From Pararhodobacter zhoushanensis (lineage in GTDB: Bacteria > Pseudomonadota > Alphaproteobacteria > Rhodobacterales > Rhodobacteraceae): DNA of 64,000 nucleotides. Each line of letters starts with the position of its first letter. Within the stretch, counting starts at the first letter, position 1. Below the pieces are notes generated by a model. It ran no database searches. It had not been told where the DNA came from and saw only the letters and a program-made list of their open reading frames with translations. Positions 33,078 to 40,668 of the stretch are shown one piece after another. The translations under genes and the position numbers were made by a program. The stretch lies in the NCBI RefSeq assembly GCF_003990445.1, contig NZ_REEZ01000005.1, positions 124,001 through 188,000 of the forward strand, read 5' to 3'.

Positions 33078-34612
33078 GCGATTTCGTCTCAAATCTGTCG
33101 CTGGGCTTCTCGGTTGCCTTCTCGTGGCAGGCAATGGCCTATTGCTTTCTCGGCGTGTCGCTGGGAACGTTCATCGGCGTTCTGCCCGGCATCGGTTCGC
33201 TGGCGGCCATCGCCATGCTGCTGCCGCTGACCTTCGGCATGGAGCCAACGCATGCGTTGATCATGCTGGCGGGCATCTACTATGGCTCGAACTATGGCGG
33301 CTCGACCGCGTCGATCCTGCTCAACCTGCCGGGCACCCCGTCGTCGGCGGTGACCTGCATCGAAGGCTACCCGATGTCCCAGCAGGGCCGCGCAGGCGTG
33401 GCGCTGTTCATGACGGCGATCGCGTCCTTTGTCGGCTCGATCTGCGGCATGCTGATCATGGCGATCTTCTCCCCACCCATTGCAGCCCTTGCGTTCAGTT
33501 TTTCAGCCCCTGACTTCTTCTCGCTCATGGTGCTGGGGATGATCGCGGCCTCGACCCTCGCCTCTGGCTCGCCGATCAAAGGGCTGGCGATGATCGGGCT
33601 GGGGCTGATCATGGGCATGGTCGGGCGCGATCTCTATTCCGGCCTGCTGCGCTTTTCCTACGGCGTTGACGAGCTATACGAGGGCCTGCCGCTGGTCGCC
33701 GTGGCGCTGGGTATCTTCGGTCTGCCCGAGGTGATCAAGAACGCCGGTCAGATCACCGGCCGCACGGTCAAGGCCAAGGACATCTCGTTCCGCTCGATGC
33801 TGCCGACCCGCGATGACTGGCGGCGCAGCTGGGGTGCCATGGGGCGCGGCACCGCGCTGGGCAGCTTCTTTGGCGCGCTGCCGGGCACCGGCGGGCTGCT
33901 GGCCAGCTTCATGTCCTACGCCACCGAGCGCCGTCTGTCCAAAGAGCCCTGGCGCTTTGGCAAAGGCGCGATCGAGGGCATCGCCGGGCCTGAGGCCGCC
34001 AACAACGCCGCCGTACAGACCGCCTTTATCCCGACGCTGACGCTGGGCATTCCGGGCGATATCGTCATGGCGATCATGCTGGGGGCGCTGACGATCCACG
34101 GCATCCAGCCGGGTGTGTCGGTGATCAACTCGCACCCCGATCTGTTCTGGGGTCTGCTGGTCAGCTTCCTGTTCGGCAACATGATGCTGTTGGTGCTCAA
34201 TATCCCGCTGATCGGGCTGTGGGTGCGGATGCTGTCGATCCCGTACTGGGTGCTCTATCCGTTCATCGTCGCCTTTATCTGCATCGGCGTTTACAGCGTG
34301 AACAGCTCGGTGGTGGATCTATATGTGCTGATCTTCTTCGGCTTCCTCGGGGTGGTGATGACCACGCTCAAGTTCGAGCCCGCGCCCCTGGTGCTGGGCC
34401 TGATTCTGGGGCCAATGCTGGAAGAGAATATGCGGCGGGCGCTGACCTTGTCGCGGGGCGATTACACGGTGTTCTTCACCCGCCCCATCTCGGGAATGTT
34501 CATGGCGATGGCCGCACTGGTCCTGATCTGGACCATCTATGGTGCGATCAAGGCCCGCAGTGTCCGGCGCGACCACCTGCGCGAGATGGCGCGGAACCTG
34601 CCCGACGATTGA
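33074..34612 (+). CDS. tctA: Tripartite tricarboxylate-type transporter large membrane subunit
   Basis: A 512-aa polytopic permease with about twelve helices. The TctA signatures are visible: GVSLGTFIGVLPGIG (residues about 28-42), YYGSNYGGSTASILLNLPGTPSS (about 72-94) and the second repeat GALPGTGGLLASFMSYATE, each part of the duplicated substrate path. With tctB and the two tctC genes it forms one plus-strand operon. It ends at a clear terminator (34635-34664). Inferred cargo: an aromatic or tricarboxylic acid for the flanking catabolic operons. Confidence 0.93.
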   Translation: MSDFVSNLSLGFSVAFSWQAMAYCFLGVSLGTFIGVLPGIGSLAAIAMLLPLTFGMEPTHALIMLAGIYYGSNYGGSTASILLNLPGTPSSAVTCIEGYPMSQQGRAGVALFMTAIASFVGSICGMLIMAIFSPPIAALAFSFSAPDFFSLMVLGMIAASTLASGSPIKGLAMIGLGLIMGMVGRDLYSGLLRFSYGVDELYEGLPLVAVALGIFGLPEVIKNAGQITGRTVKAKDISFRSMLPTRDDWRRSWGAMGRGTALGSFFGALPGTGGLLASFMSYATERRLSKEPWRFGKGAIEGIAGPEAANNAAVQTAFIPTLTLGIPGDIVMAIMLGALTIHGIQPGVSVINSHPDLFWGLLVSFLFGNMMLLVLNIPLIGLWVRMLSIPYWVLYPFIVAFICIGVYSVNSSVVDLYVLIFFGFLGVVMTTLKFEPAPLVLGLILGPMLEENMRRALTLSRGDYTVFFTRPISGMFMAMAALVLIWTIYGAIKARSVRRDHLREMARNLPDD

Positions 34613-34634
34613 GGGCACAGCGCGTTTTAAGCAA

Positions 34635-34664
34635 GGGCGGCGGGGAAACCTGCCGCCCTTTTGC
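34635..34664 (+). terminator. Terminator of the transporter operon; left arm of a 30-bp inverted repeat
   Basis: GGGCGGC-GGGGAAACCT-GCCGCCC followed by TTTT, 22 bp after tctA. The whole 30-nt sequence is repeated exactly, in reverse orientation, at 35233-35262. Confidence 0.88.
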
Positions 34665-34710
34665 TGTGCGTGGCGTTGATCTTCGCCTCCACCGCCGATA
34701 GCTCGGGGGT

Positions 34711-35229
34711 ATGAACATCCTTGCGATCTCGGGCAGTGGGCGTGCCGCTTCGACCAACACGGCGCTGTTGCGCGCGGTGGCCGGGATTGCGCAGCCTGCG
34801 CACCGTGTGACGGTGTGGGACGGCATCGCCGGCTTGCCGGTGTTCACGCCTGATCTGGAAGGCGGGCCGCTGCCCGCCCCGGTCCAGCACGTCGCCGATC
34901 TGATCCGCGCCAGTGACGGCGTGATCATCGCCAGTCCCGAATACGTCCGCGCCATCCCGGGCGGGCTGAAGAACGCGATTGACTGGCTGGTGTCGCGCGA
35001 TGAGATCATTACCAAGCCCATCGCGCTGCTGCATGCGTCGCATCGCGGCGACGACATGCTGGCGCAGCTGCGGCTGGTGCTGGGGACGGTCAGTCAGCGC
35101 TTCGCGCCCGAGATCTTCGCCCGCTTCCCGCTGATGAAGCTGTCGCCGGACGAGATCGCGCAGCGCATGGACGCGCCCGAGAACCGCGCGGCGGTCGAGG
35201 CCTTTCTGACCGCCTTCGCCGCGTTCTGA
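34711..35229 (+). CDS. NADPH-dependent FMN reductase family protein
   Basis: A 172-aa flavodoxin-like reductase of the SsuE/ChrR/NAD(P)H:quinone reductase type. The FMN phosphate loop is SGSGRAASTN (residues 7-16) and the second flavin motif SPEYVRAIPGGLKNAIDWL (about 75-93). It reduces FMN, quinones or similar acceptors with NADPH. It is flanked on both sides by copies of one 30-bp terminator sequence in inverted orientation. The ribosome site is weak (GGGGGT). It may provide reduced flavin or detoxify quinones made during aromatic breakdown, but this is only positional. Confidence 0.85.
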   Translation: MNILAISGSGRAASTNTALLRAVAGIAQPAHRVTVWDGIAGLPVFTPDLEGGPLPAPVQHVADLIRASDGVIIASPEYVRAIPGGLKNAIDWLVSRDEIITKPIALLHASHRGDDMLAQLRLVLGTVSQRFAPEIFARFPLMKLSPDEIAQRMDAPENRAAVEAFLTAFAAF

Positions 35230-35232
35230 AAC

Positions 35233-35262
35233 GCAAAAGGGCGGCAGGTTTCCCCGCCGCCC
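35233..35262 (-). terminator. Terminator of the second hydratase-lyase gene; right arm of the inverted repeat
   Basis: The exact reverse complement of 34635-34664. Read on the minus strand it is GGGCGGC-loop-GCCGCCC-TTTT and lies 22 nt after the stop of the gene at 35285-36133, so it terminates that gene; on the plus strand it also sits 3 nt after the FMN reductase stop. Confidence 0.82.
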
Positions 35263-35284
35263 CTTCAACACGCCGAGAAACCTC

Positions 35285-36133
35285 TCAGCCCGCGTCTTTG
35301 TCATAGGCACCCAGACCCGGGCGGTATTTCTTTTCGTCGATGAACTGGCTCATGCCCTTTTCCGCCCCGCGCGACTTGTCGCGGAAGGTGGTCTGGTCCG
35401 ACTTGGCCATCAGGTAATCCAGCGACTGTTCCCAGCCCATCTGGCGCACGTGGTGATAGGCCGTCTTGCAGGCGCGCAGCACGTTGGGGTTCTTGGCCCG
35501 CAGCGTTTGCGCCAGCTTGGACGCCTCGGCGCGCAGCTGATCGGCGGGGACGGATTTATTGACCAGCTTCATCTCGGCGGCCTGTTTGCCGTCGAAGGTC
35601 TCACCGGTCATGATGTAATACATCGCGTCGCGCTGGCTCATCACCATCGACACCGATTTGGTGACGATCCCGGCGGGAATGATCCCCCAGTTGATTTCCG
35701 ACAGACCAAAGGTCGCGTCGTCAGAGGCAATCGCCAGATCGCAGCCGATCAGGATCTGGAACGCGCCGCCAAAGCACCAGCCGTTGACGGCGGCGATGGT
35801 CGGCTTGCGGTAGAACATCGTGCGGCGCCATTGCCACGCGGCGTTCTGCGCGAACAGCTTGTCGCGCTCATGCGGCGGCCAGCTTTCCGTCTCGCGGAAG
35901 TATTCCTTCAGATCCTGCCCGGCCGAGAAGGCATCGCCCGCGCCGGTGATCACAATCACCTCGGCCGCGTCGTCGGCTTCCAGCGCGTCGAACACCGCCG
36001 TCATTTCCCGCACGATGGCCGGGTTGATGGCGTTGCGCTTGTCCGGGCGGTTCATCGTGACCCATGCCACGCCGTCCTCGATCGAGACCGTGACCGCGTT
36101 GCCCCAGCCAGTGCCTGATGTTTCGTGACTCAT
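35285..36133 (-). CDS. Hydroxycinnamoyl-CoA hydratase-lyase, copy 2
   Basis: A 282-aa paralogue of the enzyme at 24650-25489 and equally close to Pseudomonas HCHL: NRPDKRNAINP, SAGQDLKEYFRE, RKPTIAAVNGWCFGGAF, FGLSEINWGI, and the tail QFIDEKKYRPGLGAYDK. It differs at residue positions lining the acyl pocket (GQDLKEYF against GMDLKDFF), so the two copies may prefer different ring substituents. It is transcribed divergently from marR, with the 17-bp operator-like site between its -35 TTGACA (36199-36194) and start codon. It ends at the inverted-repeat terminator. Confidence 0.92.
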   Translation of the reverse strand: MSHETSGTGWGNAVTVSIEDGVAWVTMNRPDKRNAINPAIVREMTAVFDALEADDAAEVIVITGAGDAFSAGQDLKEYFRETESWPPHERDKLFAQNAAWQWRRTMFYRKPTIAAVNGWCFGGAFQILIGCDLAIASDDATFGLSEINWGIIPAGIVTKSVSMVMSQRDAMYYIMTGETFDGKQAAEMKLVNKSVPADQLRAEASKLAQTLRAKNPNVLRACKTAYHHVRQMGWEQSLDYLMAKSDQTTFRDKSRGAEKGMSQFIDEKKYRPGLGAYDKDAG

Positions 36134-36175
36134 TGTCAGCCTCCCTGTGTTCCTCTACGCTTTGGAAAGAGAACA

Positions 36176-36192
36176 TATCAGGGTGCCTTATA
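36176..36192. promoter_or_regulatory. Operator-like site between the second hydratase-lyase gene and marR (copy 2)
   Basis: TATCAGG-GTG-CCTTATA, imperfect 7-bp arms. On the minus strand it lies inside the promoter TTGACA (36199-36194)-16 nt-TATGTT (36177-36172) of the hydratase-lyase gene. On the plus strand it covers TATACT (36189-36194), the likely -10 of marR. One MarR dimer here would repress both genes. It is near-identical to 29126-29142. Confidence 0.75.
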
Positions 36193-36198
36193 CTGTCA

Positions 36199-36648
36199 AT
36201 GTCTGATCCACATGATCTGGCCACTTTGCGGCCGCGCCTCATCTATTTGCTCAACAGCCTCAACCTACTGGCGCGTAAATCGCTGGACGAGCGGCTGAAA
36301 CCCTTCAATCTGGGCGGGCTGCAATACACCATTCTGGCGCTGGTTCGTGACCGCGAGGGGATCAGTTCGGCCGAGCTGTCGCGCCGGTTCTTCGTGACGC
36401 CGCAGACGATGAACGAAAGCGTCACGGCGCTGGAACGCCGCGGCCTGATCGCCCGGTCCGAGAGCGAAGCGAATAAACGCATCCTCAATTCGCGCATCAC
36501 CGATGACGGGCGCGCACTGCTGGACGAGTGCGACCAGATCGCCGATGCCGTCGAGCGTGACGTGTTCGGCGACCTCTCCGACAGCGATCAAAAGATGCTG
36601 CACCGCATGTTGCGCGACCAGCAGCTCAAGATGCGGACGGCGGGCTAA
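36199..36648 (+). CDS. MarR-family transcriptional regulator (HcaR/FerC-like)
   Basis: A 149-aa MarR-type winged-helix repressor: helix-rich N-terminus, recognition region SSAELSRRFFVTPQTMNESVTALERRGLI (in two parts about residues 58-88), then the wing and dimerisation helices. HcaR of Acinetobacter and FerC of Sphingobium are MarR proteins that repress hydroxycinnamate genes and are relieved by hydroxycinnamoyl-CoA. Here it is divergent from a hydratase-lyase gene and has the predicted operator overlapping its own promoter. The ATG at 36199 has no ribosome site, and the -10 lies about 5 nt before it, so the mRNA may be leaderless. Confidence 0.9.
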   Translation: MSDPHDLATLRPRLIYLLNSLNLLARKSLDERLKPFNLGGLQYTILALVRDREGISSAELSRRFFVTPQTMNESVTALERRGLIARSESEANKRILNSRITDDGRALLDECDQIADAVERDVFGDLSDSDQKMLHRMLRDQQLKMRTAG

Positions 36649-36651
36649 GGC

Positions 36652-37857
36652 TCAGGCCGGGATCGGCAGGCGCGTCGCGTCGTATTCGAACAGCCAGTCA
36701 TAGCGCAGACGGACCTTGTCCGGCTGCCACTCGCGCTCGACATAGCGCGGGGCCTCGACCGGATCGGCCAGCACCGGGTTGTGGAAGCGGTGCAGGTTGG
36801 CCTCGGACCCGGTGACGATGGCGGCTGTGCGTTCCGAGCGAAGGGCCTCATAGGTCTTGAGCGCGCCCTGCGGATCGCTTGGCGCATCCTCAAGGCAGCG
36901 CGCCAGAATATAGCCGTCCTCGATCGCCATTATCGCGCCCTGCGCCAGAAACGGCAGCGTCGGGTGGCAGGCGTCGCCCAGCAGCGTCACGCGGCCCTGC
37001 GTCCAGTTCGGCAGCGGATCGCGGCTGACCAGCGCCCAGCGGAACGGCTGGTCCAGCGTGTCGATCACCGCGTGGATCAGCGGGTTCCAGCCAGCGAAAT
37101 CGGCTTTGCACTCGGCCTGCGTGCCCGCCTCGGTCCAGCTTTCGCTGGTCCATGCACGGTTCTCCACCAGCCCGACAAAATTGAGCAGCCGGTTGCCGCT
37201 GATCGGATAGGTGATCACATGGCCGCCCGGCCCGATCCAGTTGGTGCCCACGGGGCGCTGCAATTCGGCGGGCAGAGCCTCCATCGGCGCCAGCCCGCGC
37301 CAGGCCATCAGCCCGGTGAAGCGCGCCTGCGGCGATTTCCACATCTGCGAGCGCAGCTTGGAATGCACACCGTCCGCACCGACCAGCACATCGGCCCGAA
37401 TCTGCCGCCCATCCGCCAGCCGCAAGGTCACATTGTCCGCGTCCTGCTCGAACCCCAACGCCTGCGCGCCGGTGATCACCGCGTCGGGCTTCAGCGCGCG
37501 CACGGCCTCCAGCAACACGCGGTGCAGCTCGCCCCGGTGCACCATCCAGTAGGGCGCGCCGAAACGCTCGATGCTGTCAGCCCCCAGATCGAACAGCTTC
37601 CACGTCTGGCCGGTGTTCCACAGCCGCACTTCCTTGGCCGCCGCTTCGCAGACGATGTCCGCCAGCCGCTCTTCCAGCCCCAGCTCGATCAGCACGCGCG
37701 AGCCATTGGCCGCCATCTGGATGCCAGCGCCCAGTTCGGCCAGCACGGGGGCTTGCTCGAACACGGTCACATCAAAGCCGCGCTGCAACAGCGCCAGTGC
37801 GGCGGTCAGGCCACCAATGCCAGCCCCGGCGATCAGGATTGTCGGTTTCGCGCTCAT
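36652..37857 (-). CDS. FAD-dependent aromatic monooxygenase (salicylate/3-hydroxybenzoate hydroxylase type)
   Basis: A 401-aa class A flavoprotein monooxygenase. Motifs: GAGIGG (residues 11-16), the DG motif VGADGVHSKLRSQ (near residue 160), and LLGDACHPTLPFLAQG (near residue 290) with AIEDGYILARCL after it. This PFLAQGA version is typical of salicylate 1-, 3-hydroxybenzoate 6- and 6-hydroxynicotinate 3-monooxygenases. It uses NAD(P)H and O2 to hydroxylate (and possibly decarboxylate) a phenolic acid. It starts 2 nt after an alpha/beta hydrolase gene, whose end provides its GGAGGG site. It converges on marR with a 3-bp gap. Confidence 0.85.
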   Translation of the reverse strand: MSAKPTILIAGAGIGGLTAALALLQRGFDVTVFEQAPVLAELGAGIQMAANGSRVLIELGLEERLADIVCEAAAKEVRLWNTGQTWKLFDLGADSIERFGAPYWMVHRGELHRVLLEAVRALKPDAVITGAQALGFEQDADNVTLRLADGRQIRADVLVGADGVHSKLRSQMWKSPQARFTGLMAWRGLAPMEALPAELQRPVGTNWIGPGGHVITYPISGNRLLNFVGLVENRAWTSESWTEAGTQAECKADFAGWNPLIHAVIDTLDQPFRWALVSRDPLPNWTQGRVTLLGDACHPTLPFLAQGAIMAIEDGYILARCLEDAPSDPQGALKTYEALRSERTAAIVTGSEANLHRFHNPVLADPVEAPRYVEREWQPDKVRLRYDWLFEYDATRLPIPA

Positions 37858-37859
37858 TC

Positions 37860-39035
37860 TCAGCCCTCCAGCCCCCGCGCCGCGCACCAGGCGGCAACGG
37901 TGTCGATGCACTGGGTCAGCAGCTCGGGCTGGCCCAGATAATAATGCGTTGCGCCCGGCAGCTCGACATAGGTGGCGTCCGGTGTCGCCAGCGCCGCGCG
38001 GATCGCCGGGTTATGCGTCGCGGGCACGGCGTCATCGGCGCCGTTGACGATCTGCAGAACCGGCGCATCGGTAATGCGGGCGGCGTTCAGCGGGCCCTTG
38101 GCGTTGGACAGATCATAGCTCCACTGGCTGAGCCACGAGCGCAGCGAGGTATAGCGCGCCAGTCCGACGGGGCCGACATTCACCGTCATCGGATGCCCCA
38201 TATAGGTCCATTCCGGCTTGCGTCCGTTGGGGTCCAGCGTCGGATCCAGCCAGCGCACATCGCACATCGTGCGGTGCACGACGAAAGCGCGCTCGACCTC
38301 GGGCGTGCCGCGCGCTTTCAGCTCGGCCAGCAGCCCCTGCGCCCACGCCGTAATCCGCCGGTTGCGCGCCCGCTGTGCGTCGCGGAAGCGGGCGACGAAA
38401 TCGGCGGAATAGGGTGGCTGGTGCGGGCAATCGGCGGAATAGATGTCAAACTCGGGATCGCGTTTGTCTGGGTCGGTTTCATCCAGCACCGAGGGGTCCA
38501 GCCATTCCGTCAGCGTCTCGGCCCGGCTCAGGTGGGCAGCGATGAACACGACACCATCCGCCGGGCTCAGCCCCGCTGCGGTCAGGTCCACCGGGTCACC
38601 GGCGGGGGTCTGGGTGATCGTCGGATGCTCGGCCTGCGCCTGATAGAACAGCGACAATGACCCACCGCCGGACCAGCCGACCAGCACGACCTTGGCATAG
38701 CCCAAGGTCTCGCGGGCATGACGGATCCACGCGCCCAGATCCAGCGCCACCTTCTCCATGATCAGCGCCGAGTCGTTCTTGGCATAGCGGCTGGCGGCGC
38801 ACAGGACATGAAAGCCCCGATCAGCCAGCGCCATCGGCATCGGCAGCAGTTGCAGGGTCGAGGTCGGGTGCATGAACACGAACACCGTCTTCGCGTCGGC
38901 CTCGCCCCGCAGCAATTGCCCCTCAAGGTTCACCATGCCTGAGTTGCCGGCAAAGCCGTAAACCTCGGTTGCTTTGACATTCTCGGCAAACGAGACGATC
39001 TCAAGCTGGCGGCGCCAAGGGGCTTTTGTCTGCAT
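37860..39035 (-). CDS. Alpha/beta hydrolase
   Basis: A 391-aa alpha/beta-fold hydrolase with nucleophile elbow GWSGGG (near residue 132), a probable acid in VNGADDAVP (near 335) and the His in ELPGATHYYLG (near 360). A large cap insert (about residues 165-290) separates the nucleophile from the acid. The ATG at 39035 is preferred to a TTG 10 codons upstream. It is followed after 2 nt by the FAD monooxygenase gene and probably shares its pathway, for example ester or ring-cleavage product hydrolysis. The substrate is unknown. Confidence 0.8.
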   Translation of the reverse strand: MQTKAPWRRQLEIVSFAENVKATEVYGFAGNSGMVNLEGQLLRGEADAKTVFVFMHPTSTLQLLPMPMALADRGFHVLCAASRYAKNDSALIMEKVALDLGAWIRHARETLGYAKVVLVGWSGGGSLSLFYQAQAEHPTITQTPAGDPVDLTAAGLSPADGVVFIAAHLSRAETLTEWLDPSVLDETDPDKRDPEFDIYSADCPHQPPYSADFVARFRDAQRARNRRITAWAQGLLAELKARGTPEVERAFVVHRTMCDVRWLDPTLDPNGRKPEWTYMGHPMTVNVGPVGLARYTSLRSWLSQWSYDLSNAKGPLNAARITDAPVLQIVNGADDAVPATHNPAIRAALATPDATYVELPGATHYYLGQPELLTQCIDTVAAWCAARGLEG

Positions 39036-39209
39036 TATCAAGATTTTCCGGCGATCCTGTGCCAACGGGTATGGCCCCGCGTGGCGTTTGTTTTTGTTGA
39101 ACGTGATTGTATTATTCCGAATAAATCGGCTGCGTCAACCAGTCACAGGCCCCCTGACATGCGAAAGGGGCCGCCCGGCGGGCGACCCCCTGACAGTCTG
39201 TGCGCGGTA

Positions 39210-39731
39210 TCAGGCCTTTTGCGCCAGCAGCCGGGCTTTCTTGGCGCCCCATTCCTTCAGGATGCCGTGCGCCGCTTTCGCTTCCTGTTCCAGATACCCC
39301 GGCTCATCGACCCGCGCGGTCACTTCCAGCCGCAACCCGTTGGGGTCGAAGAAATAGATCGACTTGATGAAATGATGGTCCACCACCGGCGTCACATCGA
39401 CCCCCGCCGCCTTGAGCCGCTCGCCCATCGCCTCGACCGCTTCCACGCTCTCCAGCTCGACCGCGAAATGCATCACCCAGCTGGGCGTGTTGGGCGAGGG
39501 CAGGGGCATCTCGTTCTCGCCCAGATCAAAGAACGCGATGTACGAGCCATCGCCCATTTCAAAGAAGAAATGCGCATAGGGCTTTTCTTCGCCGGTCGAG
39601 GGCACCTTGTCGGCCATCATGCAGGCGACCAGCGGCAGGCCCAGAATATCCTCGTAAAACGCGCGGGTTTCCTCGCCGTCGCGGCACGGAAACGAATAGT
39701 GGTACAGACCCTTGATGGCGGGAATGCTCAT
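39210..39731 (-). CDS. VOC-family (glyoxalase/extradiol dioxygenase-like) protein
   Basis: A 173-aa vicinal-oxygen-chelate protein of two beta-alpha-beta3 modules. Likely metal ligands are His11 in GLYHYSFP, a mid-protein His (MHFAVELES, near residue 88) and Glu in DPNGLRLEVT near residue 137, the arrangement used by glyoxalase and dioxygenase relatives. AGGAGG lies 7 nt before the ATG. It may act on a ring-cleavage intermediate from the neighbouring monooxygenase pathway, but family membership does not fix the reaction. Confidence 0.85.
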   Translation of the reverse strand: MSIPAIKGLYHYSFPCRDGEETRAFYEDILGLPLVACMMADKVPSTGEEKPYAHFFFEMGDGSYIAFFDLGENEMPLPSPNTPSWVMHFAVELESVEAVEAMGERLKAAGVDVTPVVDHHFIKSIYFFDPNGLRLEVTARVDEPGYLEQEAKAAHGILKEWGAKKARLLAQKA

Positions 39732-39806
39732 GGCGGACTCCTCCTGTTGCGTTTGACACGCTAGCGGGGGCGGGCTTAGGCTGTGTCCCACTTCAGGGGG
39801 GACAAG

Positions 39807-40517
39807 TTGCCGGATCTCGATGCCTTTGCGCCGCTGGTGGCAAGCCTCGGTCAGCCCGGTTTCGCCCCCGCGCTGATGGCGCTGCTCCATGCCGAATGCG
39901 GGGCCGACCTATGCTCGGTCTTCGCGATCGAGGGCGAGGGGGCCAGCGTGCTTGTGGCCGAAAGCATCGCCCCGGAACGCTCGGCCTTCGCGCGTGTCGC
40001 ATCGCTGCGCTATGCCCAACGCTACTGGCGGCGCGACACCTCGGCGGCCAGTACGCTGGGCCGCGCGCATCGGGCTGTGCAGGTGCTCAAACGCCCGGCG
40101 CAGGGGATTCTGGACATCGATTACCGCCACGAATGCTACACCGAGGGCGCGGTGGTCGAGCGGCTGTCGCTCTACCGCGCGGGCACGCCGGGGATCATCG
40201 CCAACGCCTACCGCGCCCGCGATTCGGGCCCCTTCACCCCCGACCACCTGCGCGCCTTTGCGGCTATGGCGACGCTCTTGCACGCGGCGCTCGCCCGCCA
40301 CGCTGCGCTGGCCAGACCGCCCGAGCAACCCGCCACGACCCTCAGCTGGCGCGAGGCGCAGGTCGCCACCATGACCGCCGACGGGGCCGAGCAACCGCAG
40401 ATCGCCGAGGCGCTCAACCTCGCGCCCAGTTCGGTGATCACCTACCGCAAGCGCGCCTATGCCAAACTGGGGGTCAGCAACCGCCACCAGCTGCGCGCGC
40501 TGTTGACGGGTGAGTGA
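39807..40517 (+). CDS. LuxR-type transcriptional regulator
   Basis: A 236-aa regulator with a C-terminal LuxR/GerE HTH (about residues 172-232: LSWREAQVATMTADGAEQPQ, then IAEALNLAPSSVITYRKRAYAKLGVSNR). The N-terminal 160 residues look GAF-like but are not a clear autoinducer or receiver domain. I place the start at a TTG (39807) with AGGGGGG 6 nt upstream; a GTG at 39783 is the alternative. It is divergent from the VOC gene, which it may control. Confidence 0.82.
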   Translation: MPDLDAFAPLVASLGQPGFAPALMALLHAECGADLCSVFAIEGEGASVLVAESIAPERSAFARVASLRYAQRYWRRDTSAASTLGRAHRAVQVLKRPAQGILDIDYRHECYTEGAVVERLSLYRAGTPGIIANAYRARDSGPFTPDHLRAFAAMATLLHAALARHAALARPPEQPATTLSWREAQVATMTADGAEQPQIAEALNLAPSSVITYRKRAYAKLGVSNRHQLRALLTGE

Positions 40518-40569
40518 CGTCACGATCAGCGCCCTTTGCCAAAGGCCTGCGCAATGCTATATGACAGGC

Positions 40570-40668
40570 GTCCGCTTCGGCGGACAGCCAATCGGTGACC
40601 GGGCCCCTCTGGCGAGAGTAGCGGCGCTCTCGTGATGTCGGCACTGAACGCAAACAGCCGCGTGACGC
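40570..40668 (+). ncRNA. Structured 5' leader of the DUF475/TerC-like gene (candidate regulatory RNA)
   Basis: Two strong hairpins lie upstream of the gene: GTCCGC-TTCG-GCGGAC (40570-40585, a UUCG tetraloop) and CGAGAG-TAGCGGCG-CTCTCG (40613-40632), the latter followed by TGATGTCGGCACTGAACGC. TerC-family genes are classic targets of the yybP-ykoY Mn2+ riboswitch, whose loop contains a GGGGAGUAG-like sequence; GAGAGTAGC here is reminiscent but not a match I can confirm. Confidence 0.4.

Noticed and set aside
40570..40668. Firm assignment as a yybP-ykoY Mn2+ riboswitch
   Set aside because: Hairpins and gene context fit loosely, but the conserved loops could not be matched by eye; kept only as a candidate.
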